64,000 nucleotides of DNA, from assembly GCF_041146795.1 (NCBI RefSeq), contig NC_135172.1:15244123-15308122 (forward strand). The letters run 5' to 3'. The stretch comes from Maylandia zebra (Eukaryota; Chordata; Actinopteri; Cichliformes; Cichlidae). How positions within the stretch are numbered: position 1 is the first letter of the stretch; each line of letters begins with the position of its first letter. Shown in pieces: positions 19,640 to 31,096 of the stretch. The notes beneath the pieces are model-generated. The model did no database searches. It was not told the origin of the DNA and was given only the letters and a program-made list of their open reading frames with translations. The position numbers were made by a program, and so were the translations under genes.

Positions 19640-21440
19640 AATAAGAATAAAATCAATAAATATTAGGTAAAGCCTAAATTAATAATAGAATAACAGGATA
19701 GAATAAATAAGCATAAAATAAATAAACGTTAAGTAAAAGCTAAATTAAAAAGGTGGGTCTTGAGCCTGTTCTTAAAAACATGTACGTTCTCTGCGGCCCT
19801 GAGCTCCTCCAGCAGGCTGTTCCACAGATGAGGACCATACCATTGAAAAGCTGCCTCTCCGTGAGTATGTGTCCTGACTTTAGGGACAATCAAAAGGCCA
19901 GTACCAGAGGACCTCAGGGTCCGCGAGGGTTCATACGGTAAAAGCAGATCTGAGAGATAAGAAGGCCCAAGACCATTAAGACATTTAAAAACCAATAAAA
20001 GAACTTTAAAATCGATCCTGAAACACACGGGGAGCCAGTGCAGCGATTCTAAAACCGGTGTAACGTGGGCCCGCCCTCTGGTCTTCGTCAGCACACGAGC
20101 TGCAGTTTTGTAAAAGTTGTAAAGTTGAAATATTATTTTTAGGAAGACCAGAGAGCAAGACATTACAGTAATCAATGCGACTGGTAATAAAAGCATGCAT
20201 CAGCATCTCCGTGTTTGCCCGAGAGAGAATAGGGCGGACTCTGGCTATATTTTTTAGATGATAAAATCCAATTTTGGTTACATATTTAACATGTGGGATA
20301 AAACCAAGCTCAGAGTCAAAAATAACACCCAGGTTTTTCACTTGTAGCGAAGGACTGTAATTTAGACAAGAGTTTCTCTCTCTGAGCCTCAGGACAGATG
20401 ATTAAAACTTCAGTTTTGTCCTGGTTAAGCTGTAAAAAGTTTTCTGCCATCCAAGATCTTATATCTAAAATACAGTTAAAAAGGGCATCCATTGGTCTGG
20501 TGTCATCAGGAGACACGGAGATGTACAGCTGAGTGTCATCAGCGTAACTGTGAAAGTTCACTCCATGCCTCCTGATGACACCGCCGAGAGGGAGCATATA
20601 CAAATTAAAAAGTACAGGGCCTAGAACCGACCCTTGAGGCACACCACATGTCATTTTATGGATCTTAGAGGAGCATGTATCCATACTCACCATAAAAGTT
20701 CTGTCAGAGAGATAGGAAGTGAACCAGTTGTGTACAGCACCAGAGAGGCCCACCATGTGTTTCAGTCTGTTTAAAAAAAATAGCGTGGTCTACTGTATCA
20801 AAGGCTGCACTTAGATCCAGTAGCACCAGGACTGAGAGCTTTTGGGAGTCCCAGTTACATCTAAGATCATTTAAAACCTTTAGGAGAGCTGTCTCTGTGC
20901 TGTGGTTCACCCTGAATCCAGACTGGAATATCTCCAGGATCTATCTATCATTCAAAAAGTCATTAATCTGAGTAAAAACAAGTTTTTCTAAGATTTTACT
21001 TAAAAATGGTAAGTTGGATACAGGTCTGTAGTTATTAAAATCATTACAATCCAAATTGCTCTTCTTTAGAAGGGGCCTCACCACCGCCGTTTTAAAGGCA
21101 GCAGGGAAGACACCCAGCTGAAGAGAGCAATTCATCATGTGTAAAAGCTCAGCTTCAAAAAATCCATAAAGTGTTTTAAAGAGTGAAGAGGGGATTGGAT
21201 CTAAAAGACATGTGGTGGGTCTCACTGTGGAGAAAACTTTCTTAAGGTTTTCAGCATTAACCAGGACAAAGCTGTCCAGTGTCTCCTCAGGTACAATCGA
21301 GCCCTCAGATGTGTTTAAAATCATATCGCAATTAGATAAAATATCAGATCTGATGGCGCTGACTTTTCCCCTGAAGTGGTCTGCAAACTGCTCATAGAGT
21401 GACTCTGTGGGGGTTCTTTGGGAGCTGTTAAAATCAGGGT
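19640..21440 (-). mobile_element. 5'-truncated L2-type LINE, multiple frameshifts
   Basis: Minus-strand frames in order: YRPVSNLPFLSKILEKLV (about 21000), then NHSTETALLKVLND, LDLSAAFDTVDH, CGVPQGSVLGPVLFNLYMLP, the catalytic YADD near 20540, MKNLGVIFDSELGF, and the end HGEAAFQWYGPHLWNSL ... LKTHLFNLAF near 19729. Several frameshifts and stops separate them. This is the same L2 clade as the intact element at 9650-15180 but a distinct, older copy. The AT-rich end near 19600-19740 lies next to the LINE at 18725-19575. Confidence 0.85.
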
Positions 21441-22650
21441 TAAATAAATGATCACATCATTATATACCAGCTAGTCCAACTTCAGTAACCCTACAAAAGT
21501 TACTGCTGTTTAGTGTTCTGTCTTCATTTCCCATATGGAAAAGAAATAGGAAAAACTAAAAGACTTGCATCAGATTTGGCCTACTTTATATAGTGAGTCA
21601 TATTCGCCCATCCTTTTCTTCTTTAAATGTGAAGCGGTGTTGGAATTTCCAAGTAAGAAATGCATTCCTGCCCTGCTGCAGGCTCTGTTGTGCTGGCTCA
21701 GAGTCCATTGTGTAACTGACGGCATCAACATCAACAGTACATTCGAGCCTCTTATTACGTGTTTTATTTGGGTTTCCAGCAATGCGTTTAATTACCAAAA
21801 TTAAATTAGTAAAGATCCCGATTAGCTTCAATGGATCTATAATAAATTTCTGCTAGTTCTAGCGCTTCATTTAAACCGTATGATACTCATACTTACCCAG
21901 AGTCAGTGTAAAATAAAATTCTACCTGTGTGAACAAAGTCTGGCTCCTTTAATCCTGCATGACAAACTTCAGGATGCAGGTTTATTGACCCTCTTTCCTG
22001 CTGGCACACCTGTGACACCTGAGAGTCAGCTAGAAACTTACAGGAATGTTTACATCATGCAAAGACTGATAGACTCTGTAATACTGTAAATGATCAGTAA
22101 CTTAGGTTAATACTAAACATTTGTGCCTCTCTGTCTGTGCTGAACCATTTAGAATCAGGTTTTGAGTCAGGCTGCATTGAGTGTGGGACTTAAAAGCATT
22201 AGGCTTGAAGATGGTATGAAAATCTCTACTTACCTTCTACGCTATATTTTTGTTACTGATTTATTAATACATTTTGCATTGTTTCTTTTGTTTATCAGTA
22301 GAGAGAACACAGATTTCAGAGGCGCAAAGAGAAGCACTGTTGCTTCATACTTAATACTTTAAAGCTGCATTAGGGGAAGACAAGAAGCAGAAGTACTTCC
22401 AGGCACAGCCGCAGTGAGGGAGCAGACACCTTACACTGAGTTCAGAGAAGTCAGAATTTCAAGAAGCGTCTGAAACAGCTCAGGTTTGGAAAGAAGCCTT
22501 TTATGTTGGGTGTTATAAAAAATATACACATATTTATAAATACATTTTATAATAACAACTATAATATTATTATAAATAGTAGTTATTCTCTTATTATTAT
22601 AAATAAATATCAAACATTTCAGTTGATTTTCTATCACATATATTGTGTTA
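21441..22650. other. Intergenic sequence
   Basis: No gene recognised. AT-rich repeats (TAATAATTATAATAA-like) occur at about 22540-22620. Confidence 0.45.
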
Positions 22651-22720
22651 GCCCTGTGATAAACTGGCAGCCTGTCCTGCTTTTGCCCTGTGGCAGCTGG
22701 GATAGGCTTCAACCTCCCAC
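22651..22720 (+). repeat. Fragment of a common fish dispersed repeat
   Basis: The blocks GCCCTGTGATAAACTGGCAG and CAGCTGGGATAGGCTTCAAC match a very widespread fish retroposon motif. It is cut off by the LTR that starts at 22721. Confidence 0.6.
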
Positions 22721-23290
22721 TGTCACGATCCTGGGTCTTTTGACCCAGCGTTTTAAGTTTTAGTTTATTTTTGATGTTTATGGTTTATTTTTAAGTTCAT
22801 TAGGTTATCTAAGCTCATTTGTTTATTTAGATTCCCCTTGTGTCTTCTACCCCTGTGTTTTAGTCTCCCTTTGCCCTTTATGTGTTTCATGCTGCGTGTC
22901 TTATGTTATCAAGTTTATATTGTCTTGTCTGCGTCTCATGTTTCCTGTTTTATTTTGAAGGTCTGTGTCCTATGTCAGTGTAGTCAGCTTTGCTTCCTTT
23001 GTCTCGTTATGTCAGAGTAGTGTCAGCTGTTTCCCCATGTGTTTCCACTTCCCCCTAATCACCCTTGTGTGTATTTATTCTGTGTGTTTCTGTTCATTCT
23101 TTGTCAGGTTGTCTGTTGTTCCATGTCTCCAGGAGTTTCCATGTTTATGTTTTTTGCAACGTTCAAGGTTTTGTTCTTTGCCTTTTGTGTTTAGCATTCA
23201 GTTTTCCCAGTTTAGTTCTAGTTAGGTTCTTTCTTGTGTGCATCTGCCTTTTGTTTTTGTACTCTTTTATCAGCCACATTAAACGGCTCG
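22721..23290. mobile_element. Second, partial copy of the LTR at 1744
   Basis: Starts TGTCACGATCCTGGGTC and stays collinear with 1744 onward, with many small differences and deletions, up to CATTAAACGGCTCG near 23290, where similarity stops. The 3' end of the LTR is absent or altered, so it is older or recombined. No target duplication was found. Confidence 0.7.
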
Positions 23291-23896
23291 CATTTAACCT
23301 GACCGTGTTTTACCCAGCAGACATTTATTTCAGTGACTCTTTTGAATGTAACGGACTTTGGATTATTTCCTGTGCAGGAGGAGGAGAAGGAGGCTATTCG
23401 GTAGTGATGGGCAGATGAAGCTTCATGAAGCACTGAAGCTTTTCATCCAATTGGTTCATCCCAGCGCAAAGCTTCTTGAAGCTTCATTTGCTCTAGTAGG
23501 ACACCTACTGGACGTAAAAGTATTAGTTGGCATGAATTTGAAGAGTGTGGCCTTTTGCACACAGCCTGTAAATGTCAACAACAAAAGGAGTGTGTAAAAC
23601 ATGTATATTGTAGTGATGGCAGTATACTGTGTATATTTATACTGGCAGTATGGAAAATGATCATTTACTGTGAGGTGAGGTGTGGTTGGGGTGTGGACAG
23701 TAGTTGTGCTTTTGTAACATTGTGGTATGGACAGCTACACACTCCTGCCTGTTCACATTCTGTAAAAACTAAATTTTCACTGCTTTTATGACCTTTTTAG
23801 TGGGGAGAACATAGCTAGGATTTAATGATTTAACAAATCTTTTGAATCCTTTGTCCTCCACAATGCTAAATGACTGGGAGTCCTCGATCACCATTC

Positions 23897-24320
23897 TCAA
23901 TGGTCAATGGTCAATGGTAACTTTATTGTCCCTGACGGGAAATTGATTCGCAGTATGTCAAAACGAACAACAAACATGCAACCAACACATCACGTACACT
24001 CATTAAAAAAAAAAAATACTATAATATAATATAAGCCTGATAAAACAACCTAGATTTTCCATCGAAAAAAGTGCAATGCGCAATGGCAACAACACTTACA
24101 ATTTAGTGTTGTTAATTAAGATAACAGCACTAGGTACAAACAACAATTTGTGTCGCTTTGTCTTCACTGCAGTCATTTTATAACGACGACCTAATGGAAG
24201 CAGTTGAAAGAGAGGATGATCTGAACACAACAGGACAGAAGTTGCCTTCCTCAGCACCTGCCTGTTATAAAAGTCCACCATTCTAACCAGGTCTTCATCT
24301 ATTTGAGATTTTTCTCCTGA
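23897..24320 (-). mobile_element. LINE 3' end nested in the hAT element
   Basis: The minus strand reads RKATSVLLCSDHPLF and LLPLGRRYK, the carboxyl end typical of a fish LINE open reading frame, then a 3' region with CAATAAAGTTACC and a short tandem tail of ATTGACC units at about 23897-23915. Only the last ~100 codons remain. Confidence 0.7.
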
Positions 24321-24447
24321 GGAAAGACAATAAAAACAAAGCACAAATATAAATATCACACACGTAACTTATAACAGTTGTATAATATTGTTATATCATT
24401 TAGCAGCATTACTGCATGCTGTATTATCATTGCTTTTGATGGCTCAC

Positions 24448-24723
24448 CTGGTCTTGCTCCTCAATCGGCGTTCCCCTTATTCTCATGCAAAACTCTGTAG
24501 TGCCTAAGCATGGATGAGGTGTTGTTGTTATATCCCAGCTCCCTGGCACATAGCAAACACTTCACCTTGTACAAAAGTAAAGACAGCTTAACATAAATTG
24601 TATTGCACCATCAGTATTATGAAAATACATCTTCTGTAGAAATTTACATACCTTGTTGGGAGGAATAAGATCAAAATGTTCCCACACAGGTGAGGATATC
24701 CTCCTCTTCTTAGCTGGCTCCAT
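24448..24723 (-). pseudogene. BED zinc finger exons of a hAT transposase
   Basis: Exon 24723-24652 starts at ATG and reads MEPAKKRRISSPVWEHFDLI up to a GTATGT donor. Exon 24565-24448 follows an acceptor and reads VKCLLCARELGYNNNTSSML then RHYRVLHENKG, giving the C-x2-C and H-x4-H ligands of a BED finger that binds transposon ends. A frame problem after NKG (TGA in the expected frame) and the absence of any downstream core mark it as a remnant. Confidence 0.75.
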
Positions 24724-25026
24724 TCTCTCCTGACTTTCTCTGATAAACCTCCAAACTGTCTCCAAACTCTCACTAACCGCAACTCTCCATCAAACACCCA
24801 CATTTTTGAATGAAGTCTGAGGGGTTTATATCGCTGTCATAGCTCGCGGCAAAGTTCGAACCACTTCATGAACCAGTCACGTGGTAACGAGGCTTCAGAC
24901 GTCATCATTTTCAGCTCCTCCCATAAATGAAGCAAGCCTCAATACGCGCATCGCAGAAACGCTCCCTCAATTACTCGACACAAGCTTTGAAGCCTCGATA
25001 GAGAACGTCACATCACTACTATTCGG

Positions 25027-25996
25027 GCTCAGATGACCCGGATAGCCACGGCTAACCCAAGGTTTCTGGATTTTCTTGCCTGATGATTTAAAGAACTTTG
25101 TTACTGCCTCAACCTCAGTAGTAATATAAAGGCACTTTTTTAACTAGTTTAGGAGCATTTCACTTTTCTTTTGTGCTCTGAAAGACACAGAGGCTAATAG
25201 TTTTTAAAACAGAGTACCACAAACAACATGTATCCCTTTAGAAATAAACTTTTCTTGTGATACTTCTAAAAACCACATATTCTTAACTAGCCACAATAGC
25301 ACTGTATCGACCCCCCAATGTTCCTTTAATGCAACCTATAATTGTCTAGTAGCCACACAAACGCACTGCAACAGTAAGACTTGATGATTAGACAGAGGGG
25401 GTTACAGGTAGGGCCCCAACAGTCAGCAAAACAAGTCATAAAACAATAAAAGCTGCATACTTATCAAGAGCATCCCAGCACACACATCCCAACTGTAGTT
25501 CCATAGTTTTTCACCTTTTTTCTTTACAAACTGCTCTTTTCATCTCTCCATGTCAGAGGTCAACTGAAACCAAGTCCACCTATATAAAAACACCCCATCA
25601 GACACACAGTATTTTCCTCAGCACTTCACAACTTTCGCAAGGTATATCGTTTTAACTTTTTTTTTTTTCAGACCCCGGACACAGCGCTGTGAGGTAGTTA
25701 GCACACAATTTGGCCATGTAGAAAGCATCGTTTGTTTGGAACGCGTCATCACTGTTCATAAGAGTTTAATTTAATCAAACCTCATTTTAGGATCTACGTG
25801 GCTCCTCATCACTCGCCGATTCATCATTTTATTTAAATATCTGAATGTTCGGAATGGTGATCCAAGCGGGACACAGGCTGCTAGTTTTAACGCATCAGAA
25901 TGCCGCGAATATAAATAAAAGCCTGACTGTCCCGAGAGCCTAGCCGCAGCGACACCTTTCTTTCAAATGGATGCCTGCAGGTGCGTTGGAGCTGAC
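25027..25996. other. Non-coding sequence with a possible promoter
   Basis: No exon with a recognisable product. See the promoter entry at 25580-25640. From about 25650 the sequence becomes CpG-richer. Confidence 0.4.
25580..25640 (+). promoter_or_regulatory. Possible TATA promoter and untranslated first exon
   Basis: CTATATAAAAACACC is followed about 30 bases downstream by a short stretch ending CGCAAG and a GTATAT donor-like site near 25640, the layout of a TATA promoter with a short first exon. No downstream coding exon could be assigned, so this may be an orphan or chance arrangement. Confidence 0.3.
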
Positions 25997-26216
25997 TTTG
26001 CTACCCGCACAGAGCGTTTCTGACAGTCGGGCGCTGCTTATGCAATTAAGAAAAACAACAATACAGCATGTTTCTCTGCTCCAAGACATCCGCGGTCCTT
26101 TCACACGGTAAGCATGTCTGTTATACCCAGCGCATAAATGCCTGTATGTCAGCGCTGATTATTCAAACCCTGTTTAAAATGTGACACGTTTGTTTTCCAA
26201 AAACATTTCCTCTAAA
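25997..26216. repeat. 220-bp direct repeat, left copy
   Basis: Begins CTTTGCTACCCGCACAGAGC and is nearly identical to 26946-27165; differences are only a few bases (AATTAAG versus AATAAAG, GACACG versus GACATG, TTTTCC versus TTGTCC). The copies border a GC-rich insert on both sides. Confidence 0.9.
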
Positions 26217-26945
26217 CATTTCCCCATTCTCTGCGACCTGCTGGAGCGGGGGGGCTAGGAGGAGGAGTTGGCCGTCCGACTGCGGTCTGGAGTGTGGGGC
26301 CTCCCTGCTGCTGCGGAGTCGGGGCGGTCTGCCTCCCCCCACCGCAGGGAAAAGGGTAACACCACCTGGGTCTGGGTGCAGTTCCCCCTCCAGGGGCAAG
26401 GGTACCTAGACCCGGCTTGTAGAGTACGCTTGGGGAGTGTGATCGTGTGTACAGCGTCTCTTTATGTCTGTCTCCACGTTGGTTGAGTGTGGAGTAAGTG
26501 TATATGAGAGCATGAGGGTGGGAATGGATGTTTGTGTCTGTGTGTGCCTGTATTTCTGTGTCTATATGTCAGGTTGGGTGTCAGGCGCCACCTCTCTGGG
26601 GACATCTTAGGCCCTCCAAGGTTTGGAGGCCTATCTCCCCCTACCACCACTTCCCCTGCCAGTGGCGGACTCCCTCAGGTGTCGGTGCGTTGGTGGTTCT
26701 TTGTGTCTGGGGGTGGGCGTCCAGGTACACACCGGCTCACTCCTTGGCGGCCGCTTATCGGGGCCTGGAGCCTGGGGCTCGCTCGGGCCACTTCGGAGGT
26801 GGGGTGCCCCCGGCCTCTCGGCCTGGGGCTCGGTCACTCAGGCACGGCTGGCTGCCGGCGGAGCTCACGGGCGCGTCACTGCAACCCCCCCTGGCTTCTG
26901 CTCCGCGGCTGCTGAGTGAGCCCTCATCTGGGACTCTCCTCAGCT
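26217..26945. repeat. GC-rich insert between direct repeats
   Basis: About 730 bp of GC-rich sequence, very different from its AT-rich surroundings, with blocks such as GGGGTGGGCGTCCAGGTACA and CGGCCTCTCGGCCTGGGGCT. The open frames over it in several phases have no domain and fit GC-rich non-coding DNA. From memory, similar sequence is dispersed in fish genomes, but I cannot assign a class. Confidence 0.55.
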
Positions 26946-27165
26946 CTTTGCTACCCGCACAGAGCGTTTCTGACAGTCGGGCGCTGCTTATGCAATAAAG
27001 AAAAACAACAATACAGCATGTTTCTCTGCTCCAAGACATCCGCGGTCCTTTCACACGGTAAGCATGTCTGTTATACCCAGCGCATAAATGCCTGTATGTC
27101 AGCGCTGATTATTCAAACCCTGTTTAAAATGTGACATGTTTGTTGTCCAAAAACATTTCCTCTAA
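26946..27165. repeat. 220-bp direct repeat, right copy
   Basis: Right copy of the repeat at 25997-26216, in the same orientation. Similarity ends exactly at CCTCTAAA in both copies. Confidence 0.9.
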
Positions 27166-27948
27166 ATTTGCAAAGTTACTGATTTAAAATCTGCTCTAAG
27201 AAATATTTCCTGTGATCTAAAATTTGGCACATTTATATTTGTGTCTGGTAACAACAGCAGCAAATGTGCTGTACAGCTGATTCTTTTGAGGGTGTAGCGC
27301 CTTCAAAGGTTGACGTAGGCACCATGTAGAGTTATAAAACGGGGTTTATTCTGGTCTCGATGACCCGGGAGAACTGCTCAAAGAAGAAAACGATTTTTTT
27401 TTTAAAACATCACATCAAAATGCATTCTTCTACTTTATGTAAATCAATCACAACATAATTAATCACAGAAAATAAAACATTTAAAGAACACAAGCAAAGT
27501 AAGCTGACCTCCAGGAGGGGCTAAATAGTCCTTTGTGGCCTTACTATCTTTTTCTAACTTATTTCTTGCACTTATTTAACTTTGAACATTACTTTTTCCA
27601 TGTGTGGAGCTAACCATGTGTGCTAGCAAAAAAGGGGTTGGGTGGAGACCCAAAACTGCAACCAACTCTACATTCCACAGTTCATCACCAGATGGTGCAA
27701 AAGCGCAAGATCCAGACATAAAGCATCAAATCCAAAAGTCCTTTACAGAGGGTTTTTATCATTATTATTATTTATTATTTAACTAACTTTTTAAATGTTT
27801 CACACATTAAACATTAATGCATGAATGGATGTGTATTTTAAAATGAAATACTTACAGAAGACATTGTTAATTATTAACAGCTTAATTATTGTGCTTTGTA
27901 TATGCTACATGTATATATAGTACATGCAGTATGACAGGAACACAGAGG
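27166..27948. other. Non-coding sequence
   Basis: No gene or element recognised. AT-rich, with ATTATTATTTATTATTT-type sequence near 27760. Confidence 0.45.
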
Positions 27949-28252
27949 TTTAGTGCCAGACTTCACATAAAAAGTATCAACTATGTTAGGATCCATGATT
28001 ATCATGTGTGGTGTTAGTTTACATTAGTGGCTCCTCTCATGAAGGTGTGTGGATCTCTCATCTCTCTCCAAATTGTGGTTGTGTGTTTGATGCTGAAACA
28101 GATGAAGACTGCTGATTGGCTGAAGTAGGGTACAATATATATTTTTGGTTTTTGGTTTGGGCAGTGCTCACCGCTACATTAAATAAACTGCTGCTCGTGT
28201 GTGTTTGTAGGTTCTCAGTCATCCAGCTCATGGTTGTCTAAGGAGCCTGGAA
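27949..28252 (+). repeat. Left arm of a ~300-bp inverted repeat
   Basis: Runs from TTTAGTGCCAGAC through GTATCAACTATGTTAGGATC and GATGCTGAAACAGATGAAGA to GGTTCTCAGTCATCCAGCTC and GGAGCCTGGAAA. The reverse complement of 30222-30519 matches it with roughly 80% identity judged by eye. The last ~45 bases resemble the end of the Penelope-like element at 33194-33991. Confidence 0.75.
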
Positions 28253-28382
28253 ACACTTCAGCCACCTGGAAATACCCAGCCTGCAGAGTACATCATATGA
28301 TTTATTGATTTATTTTGTGTTCATGTCACATGGATGGATGTGAAATTAATTTATGATTGTTTTGTTTTTTGTCTGTTTCTAG

Positions 28383-29101
28383 AGGAGACGTCGTTCAGGT
28401 TGCAGGACTTGGTGGTTATAGAGTAAATGCCACCGGCCACACACGTAAGACCATATTTTGTTTGATTATTTCACAGTTAATGCTAGAATCTGATTTCGGT
28501 TTCTGTGACTGTTTTATACTTACATTTATGTTTTTGTTTAATACTGAATGAAGAACAAGTTTTTTTTTTCTTTTTGTAAATTTTGGAGTAGATATACTGT
28601 GCGCCAAGTTCCTTGTTTAAAAATCATTTGGAAACATAAAAAAAGACGAAACATCATTCTACTCAAAATTTTAGCTTTTGAAAGATTATGAATAACTTTT
28701 GTTCTTTTCCTTTTTCTCTAGTCCCTGATGAACCACCTAATCTTCAGTGTGCAGACGTGTGTTGCTGACTGTGAGCCTACCAGATACTCTCAGTGTACTG
28801 CATATGTGCCATATAACAACAGGCTGTGTCTGGAAGAACATCAAGTAGATGCACGTGGGGTTGGTTGACTGCTAATATTACTGTATATCATCTGTGTTTG
28901 TTTTAGATATTTTGGGGAGCACAAACTACATTTCTCTTCTCTCAGGGTGATTCTGGTGGTGGAGTGATTTACAACAACATGATTTATGGTGTAATCAGTT
29001 CTGGTTTTGAACGTGTCTGTACTGGACCAGCTGTTACTGTGAATGTTTGTTCTGACATGAACTGGATAAATCAGAAAATTGCTCAAAATAATGGAAAATA
29101 A
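28383..29101 (+). pseudogene. Trypsin-like serine protease, second 3' copy, frameshifted
   Basis: Exons equivalent to the first protease copy: 28383-28444 (GDVVQVAGLGGYRVNATGHT), an exon from 28722 (PDEPPNLQCAD ... then CEPTRYSQCTAYVPYNNRLC in a shifted frame) and 28946-29101 (GDSGGGVIYNNMIYGVISSG, ending at TAA). An extra base near 28758 shifts the middle exon. The donor of that exon is also weak: the GTAGAT at 28843 is the best candidate for phase 0. As in the first copy, no exon for the catalytic His or Asp was found. A polyadenylation signal AATAAA lies at 29123-29128. The two copies have the same exon layout, so they are paralogues. This one sits between two inverted repeat arms. Confidence 0.75.
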
Positions 29102-29122
29102 CTGAATGAAAATAACATCCAG

Positions 29123-29128
29123 AATAAA
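29123..29128 (+). promoter_or_regulatory. Polyadenylation signal of second protease copy
   Basis: AATAAA 22 bases after the stop codon. Confidence 0.5.
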
Positions 29129-30140
29129 CAATCATCTCTACATGAAACTTGTGTGCTGTGTGTTGTTTCTACTCTAGAATATCTTCATGTTAACTGCAAA
29201 TTGTGAACCTTTTTCTTTGGTCTAAAATATTGTGTCAGATTTGCAGCTTGTGTGTGTTTGAATGTGGTGTCAGGTGTGTAGCAGCTCATCCTGTTGTTCA
29301 GAAACTCTCAGACTCACACTGTGAAGATGCAGAAAGGCTTTCTGATCAGACATGCCACCAATAAGCTGCAGGGCCTGAACATGATAAACTTCATAAATCT
29401 GAGTTGATTGTTGGGGGTGGAAATGTTTACGTGGAGGCTGTTGGCCTCCGTGCACTGAGGGCATTAAAATAAATACAGTAACCATCAAAATAAGTTTTGT
29501 TGATAAAATACATTTCTTGAAACCGTCCATTGTTTTGTCCGAACTCTAAACACTGAATCCAATTTTCAAACTAAAAGCAGTGCTTTCAAAATATACACTA
29601 AAGCAAAAAACCTACAAGAGCAAAAAATAAACAAAATAAAATTATAGTACATAGTGACATATGTGTTTTATTTCTCATAACACATCATTTCCATCTTGTC
29701 TTCAGTCCTGCATTTTTATACTTCTAAGACCAAAATGAAAACTAAACTCTTCATATTCACAAACACTATTTGTTTCAGGATTTCATCATGATTCATTTTC
29801 CATATGAGGCAGTGCTTTCAAATTACTTTTGAAGTAGTACAGAGAAATTACTCTTCTCCTCGTCTTTTAAATTGCATCAATATTTTCCAACTGAGCAGTA
29901 AAAGGACACGGAACTCAAACATGAAGCATCAACGTGATGTTTAGATGTCGATTAATATTACAATAAGAGACTAAAGTAACTCGCTTTGAACACTTCAGTT
30001 TTCTCTCTTGATGCTGCTGTTTGTTTCCTCCTCCACTTGTATTTTTCTGCACTTCAGTGAATGTGCATAGCGCCCTCTGTTGTATGTTTGGGAGAACTGC
30101 ACTGCATTGTCATCAAATGAAACTGTGCAGAGGTGGAAAA
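29129..30140. other. Non-coding sequence
   Basis: No gene could be supported. A plus-strand stretch near 29395 would read LIVGGGN, like the start of a mature trypsin, but lacks anything else to support it. Confidence 0.4.
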
Positions 30141-30519
30141 TGAGCAAAGGAAGCACATCAACTGAAGAAGCTTCTTGGATCAGAAGTTAAACATCATCCA
30201 GAACCTTAAAGAAGTAAAGTCGCTTTCTTTCCAGGCTCCTTAGACAACCATGACCTGGATGACTGAGAACCTACAAACACACAAGCAGCAGTTTATTTAA
30301 TGTGGACCTGAGCAGTGCCCAAAACAACAACCAAACAATTTTTATTGAACCCTACTTCAGCCAATCAGCAGTCTTTATCTGTTTCAGCATCAAACACAAA
30401 CCACACCTTGAAGAGAGGTGACAAATCCACAAACACCTTCAAATGTAAACACACATCACACATGATGAACATGGATCCTAACATAGTTGATACTTTTTTT
30501 TGTAAAGCCTGATACTAAA
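30141..30519 (-). repeat. Right inverted arm with Penelope-like end
   Basis: 30222-30519 is the inverse complement of 27949-28252. 30141-30265 also resembles the Penelope-like tail at 33870-33985 in the same orientation (CTGAAGAAGCTTCTTGGAT, CTTAAAGAAGT, GACCTGGATGACTGAGAACC). The arms enclose the second protease copy. Confidence 0.7.
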
Positions 30520-31096
30520 TGTATGCAGGCCACCTGAACTGCTTTGTCTCGAGTGCCAATTTCGTACGAATGAAATTCGATTGGATCACCATCAATCAGG
30601 ATTTGGCCCAGATTTTCAGTGGCTGCACTTAAGGTATGAATTTAAAAACTGCCTCATTCATGAATTATTGCATTCACAAACTTGGGTGCCATGCCCGCCC
30701 ACCTGCCTGCCCGGCTGCGTGACGAGAATCTCCCATCAGCCCTTTACGGCTGCGGGGCCAAAAAAGAAGCAGAGAACTGTGTATTTGTACATTTTTTGAT
30801 TTGTCTTTATGTTCAGCAGAGCTTCTACCACCCAGGCCAACGTGACCTGCCTCAATGCACCGCACGCATTTTAGTTGAATTATTCTAATTCCTGAAGCCA
30901 CATCAGTCCAACTGATCCCAGAGAAATACTAAAACGTCCAGTAGTTAGTCTGTACCGGTGCGAGGTCTTATAAAAACTGAAACTAAATGTTTGTCAAACA
31001 GTCTAAGAGCCAGAGAGTGAACTAATACACAAAACAACCAACCCTCAAACATGAGAGTGCTTCTGCTACATAACTGTGTTTGTGTTATTTTTGTAC
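30520..31096. other. Intron-like sequence beside the FCHSD2 exon
   Basis: No further exon recognised on the minus strand. A 10-bp palindrome TTCGTACGAA occurs near 30560. Confidence 0.4.

Larger units (their letters stand above)
23402..25018 (-). mobile_element. hAT-family DNA transposon with 8-bp target duplication
   Basis: Terminal inverted repeats TAGTGATG/CATCACTA bound 1617 bp, and CTATTCGG is present exactly on both sides (23394-23401 and 25019-25026), the 8-bp duplication diagnostic for hAT. Its minus strand holds two exons of a BED zinc finger protein, but no catalytic core remains, and a LINE 3' end lies between the BED exons and the left end. The copy is therefore non-autonomous. 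Confidence 0.9.

Noticed and set aside
26163-27054. Several overlapping open frames of 60-156 codons in the GC-rich insert
   Set aside because: Open frames in many phases are expected in GC-rich DNA; compositions are Pro/Gly/Arg-rich and no domain is seen.
29270-29530. Minus-strand frame with a signal-peptide-like start, and plus-strand LIVGGG resembling a mature trypsin start
   Set aside because: Neither has a supporting splice site, a catalytic motif or a cysteine pattern; they overlap on opposite strands and may be chance.
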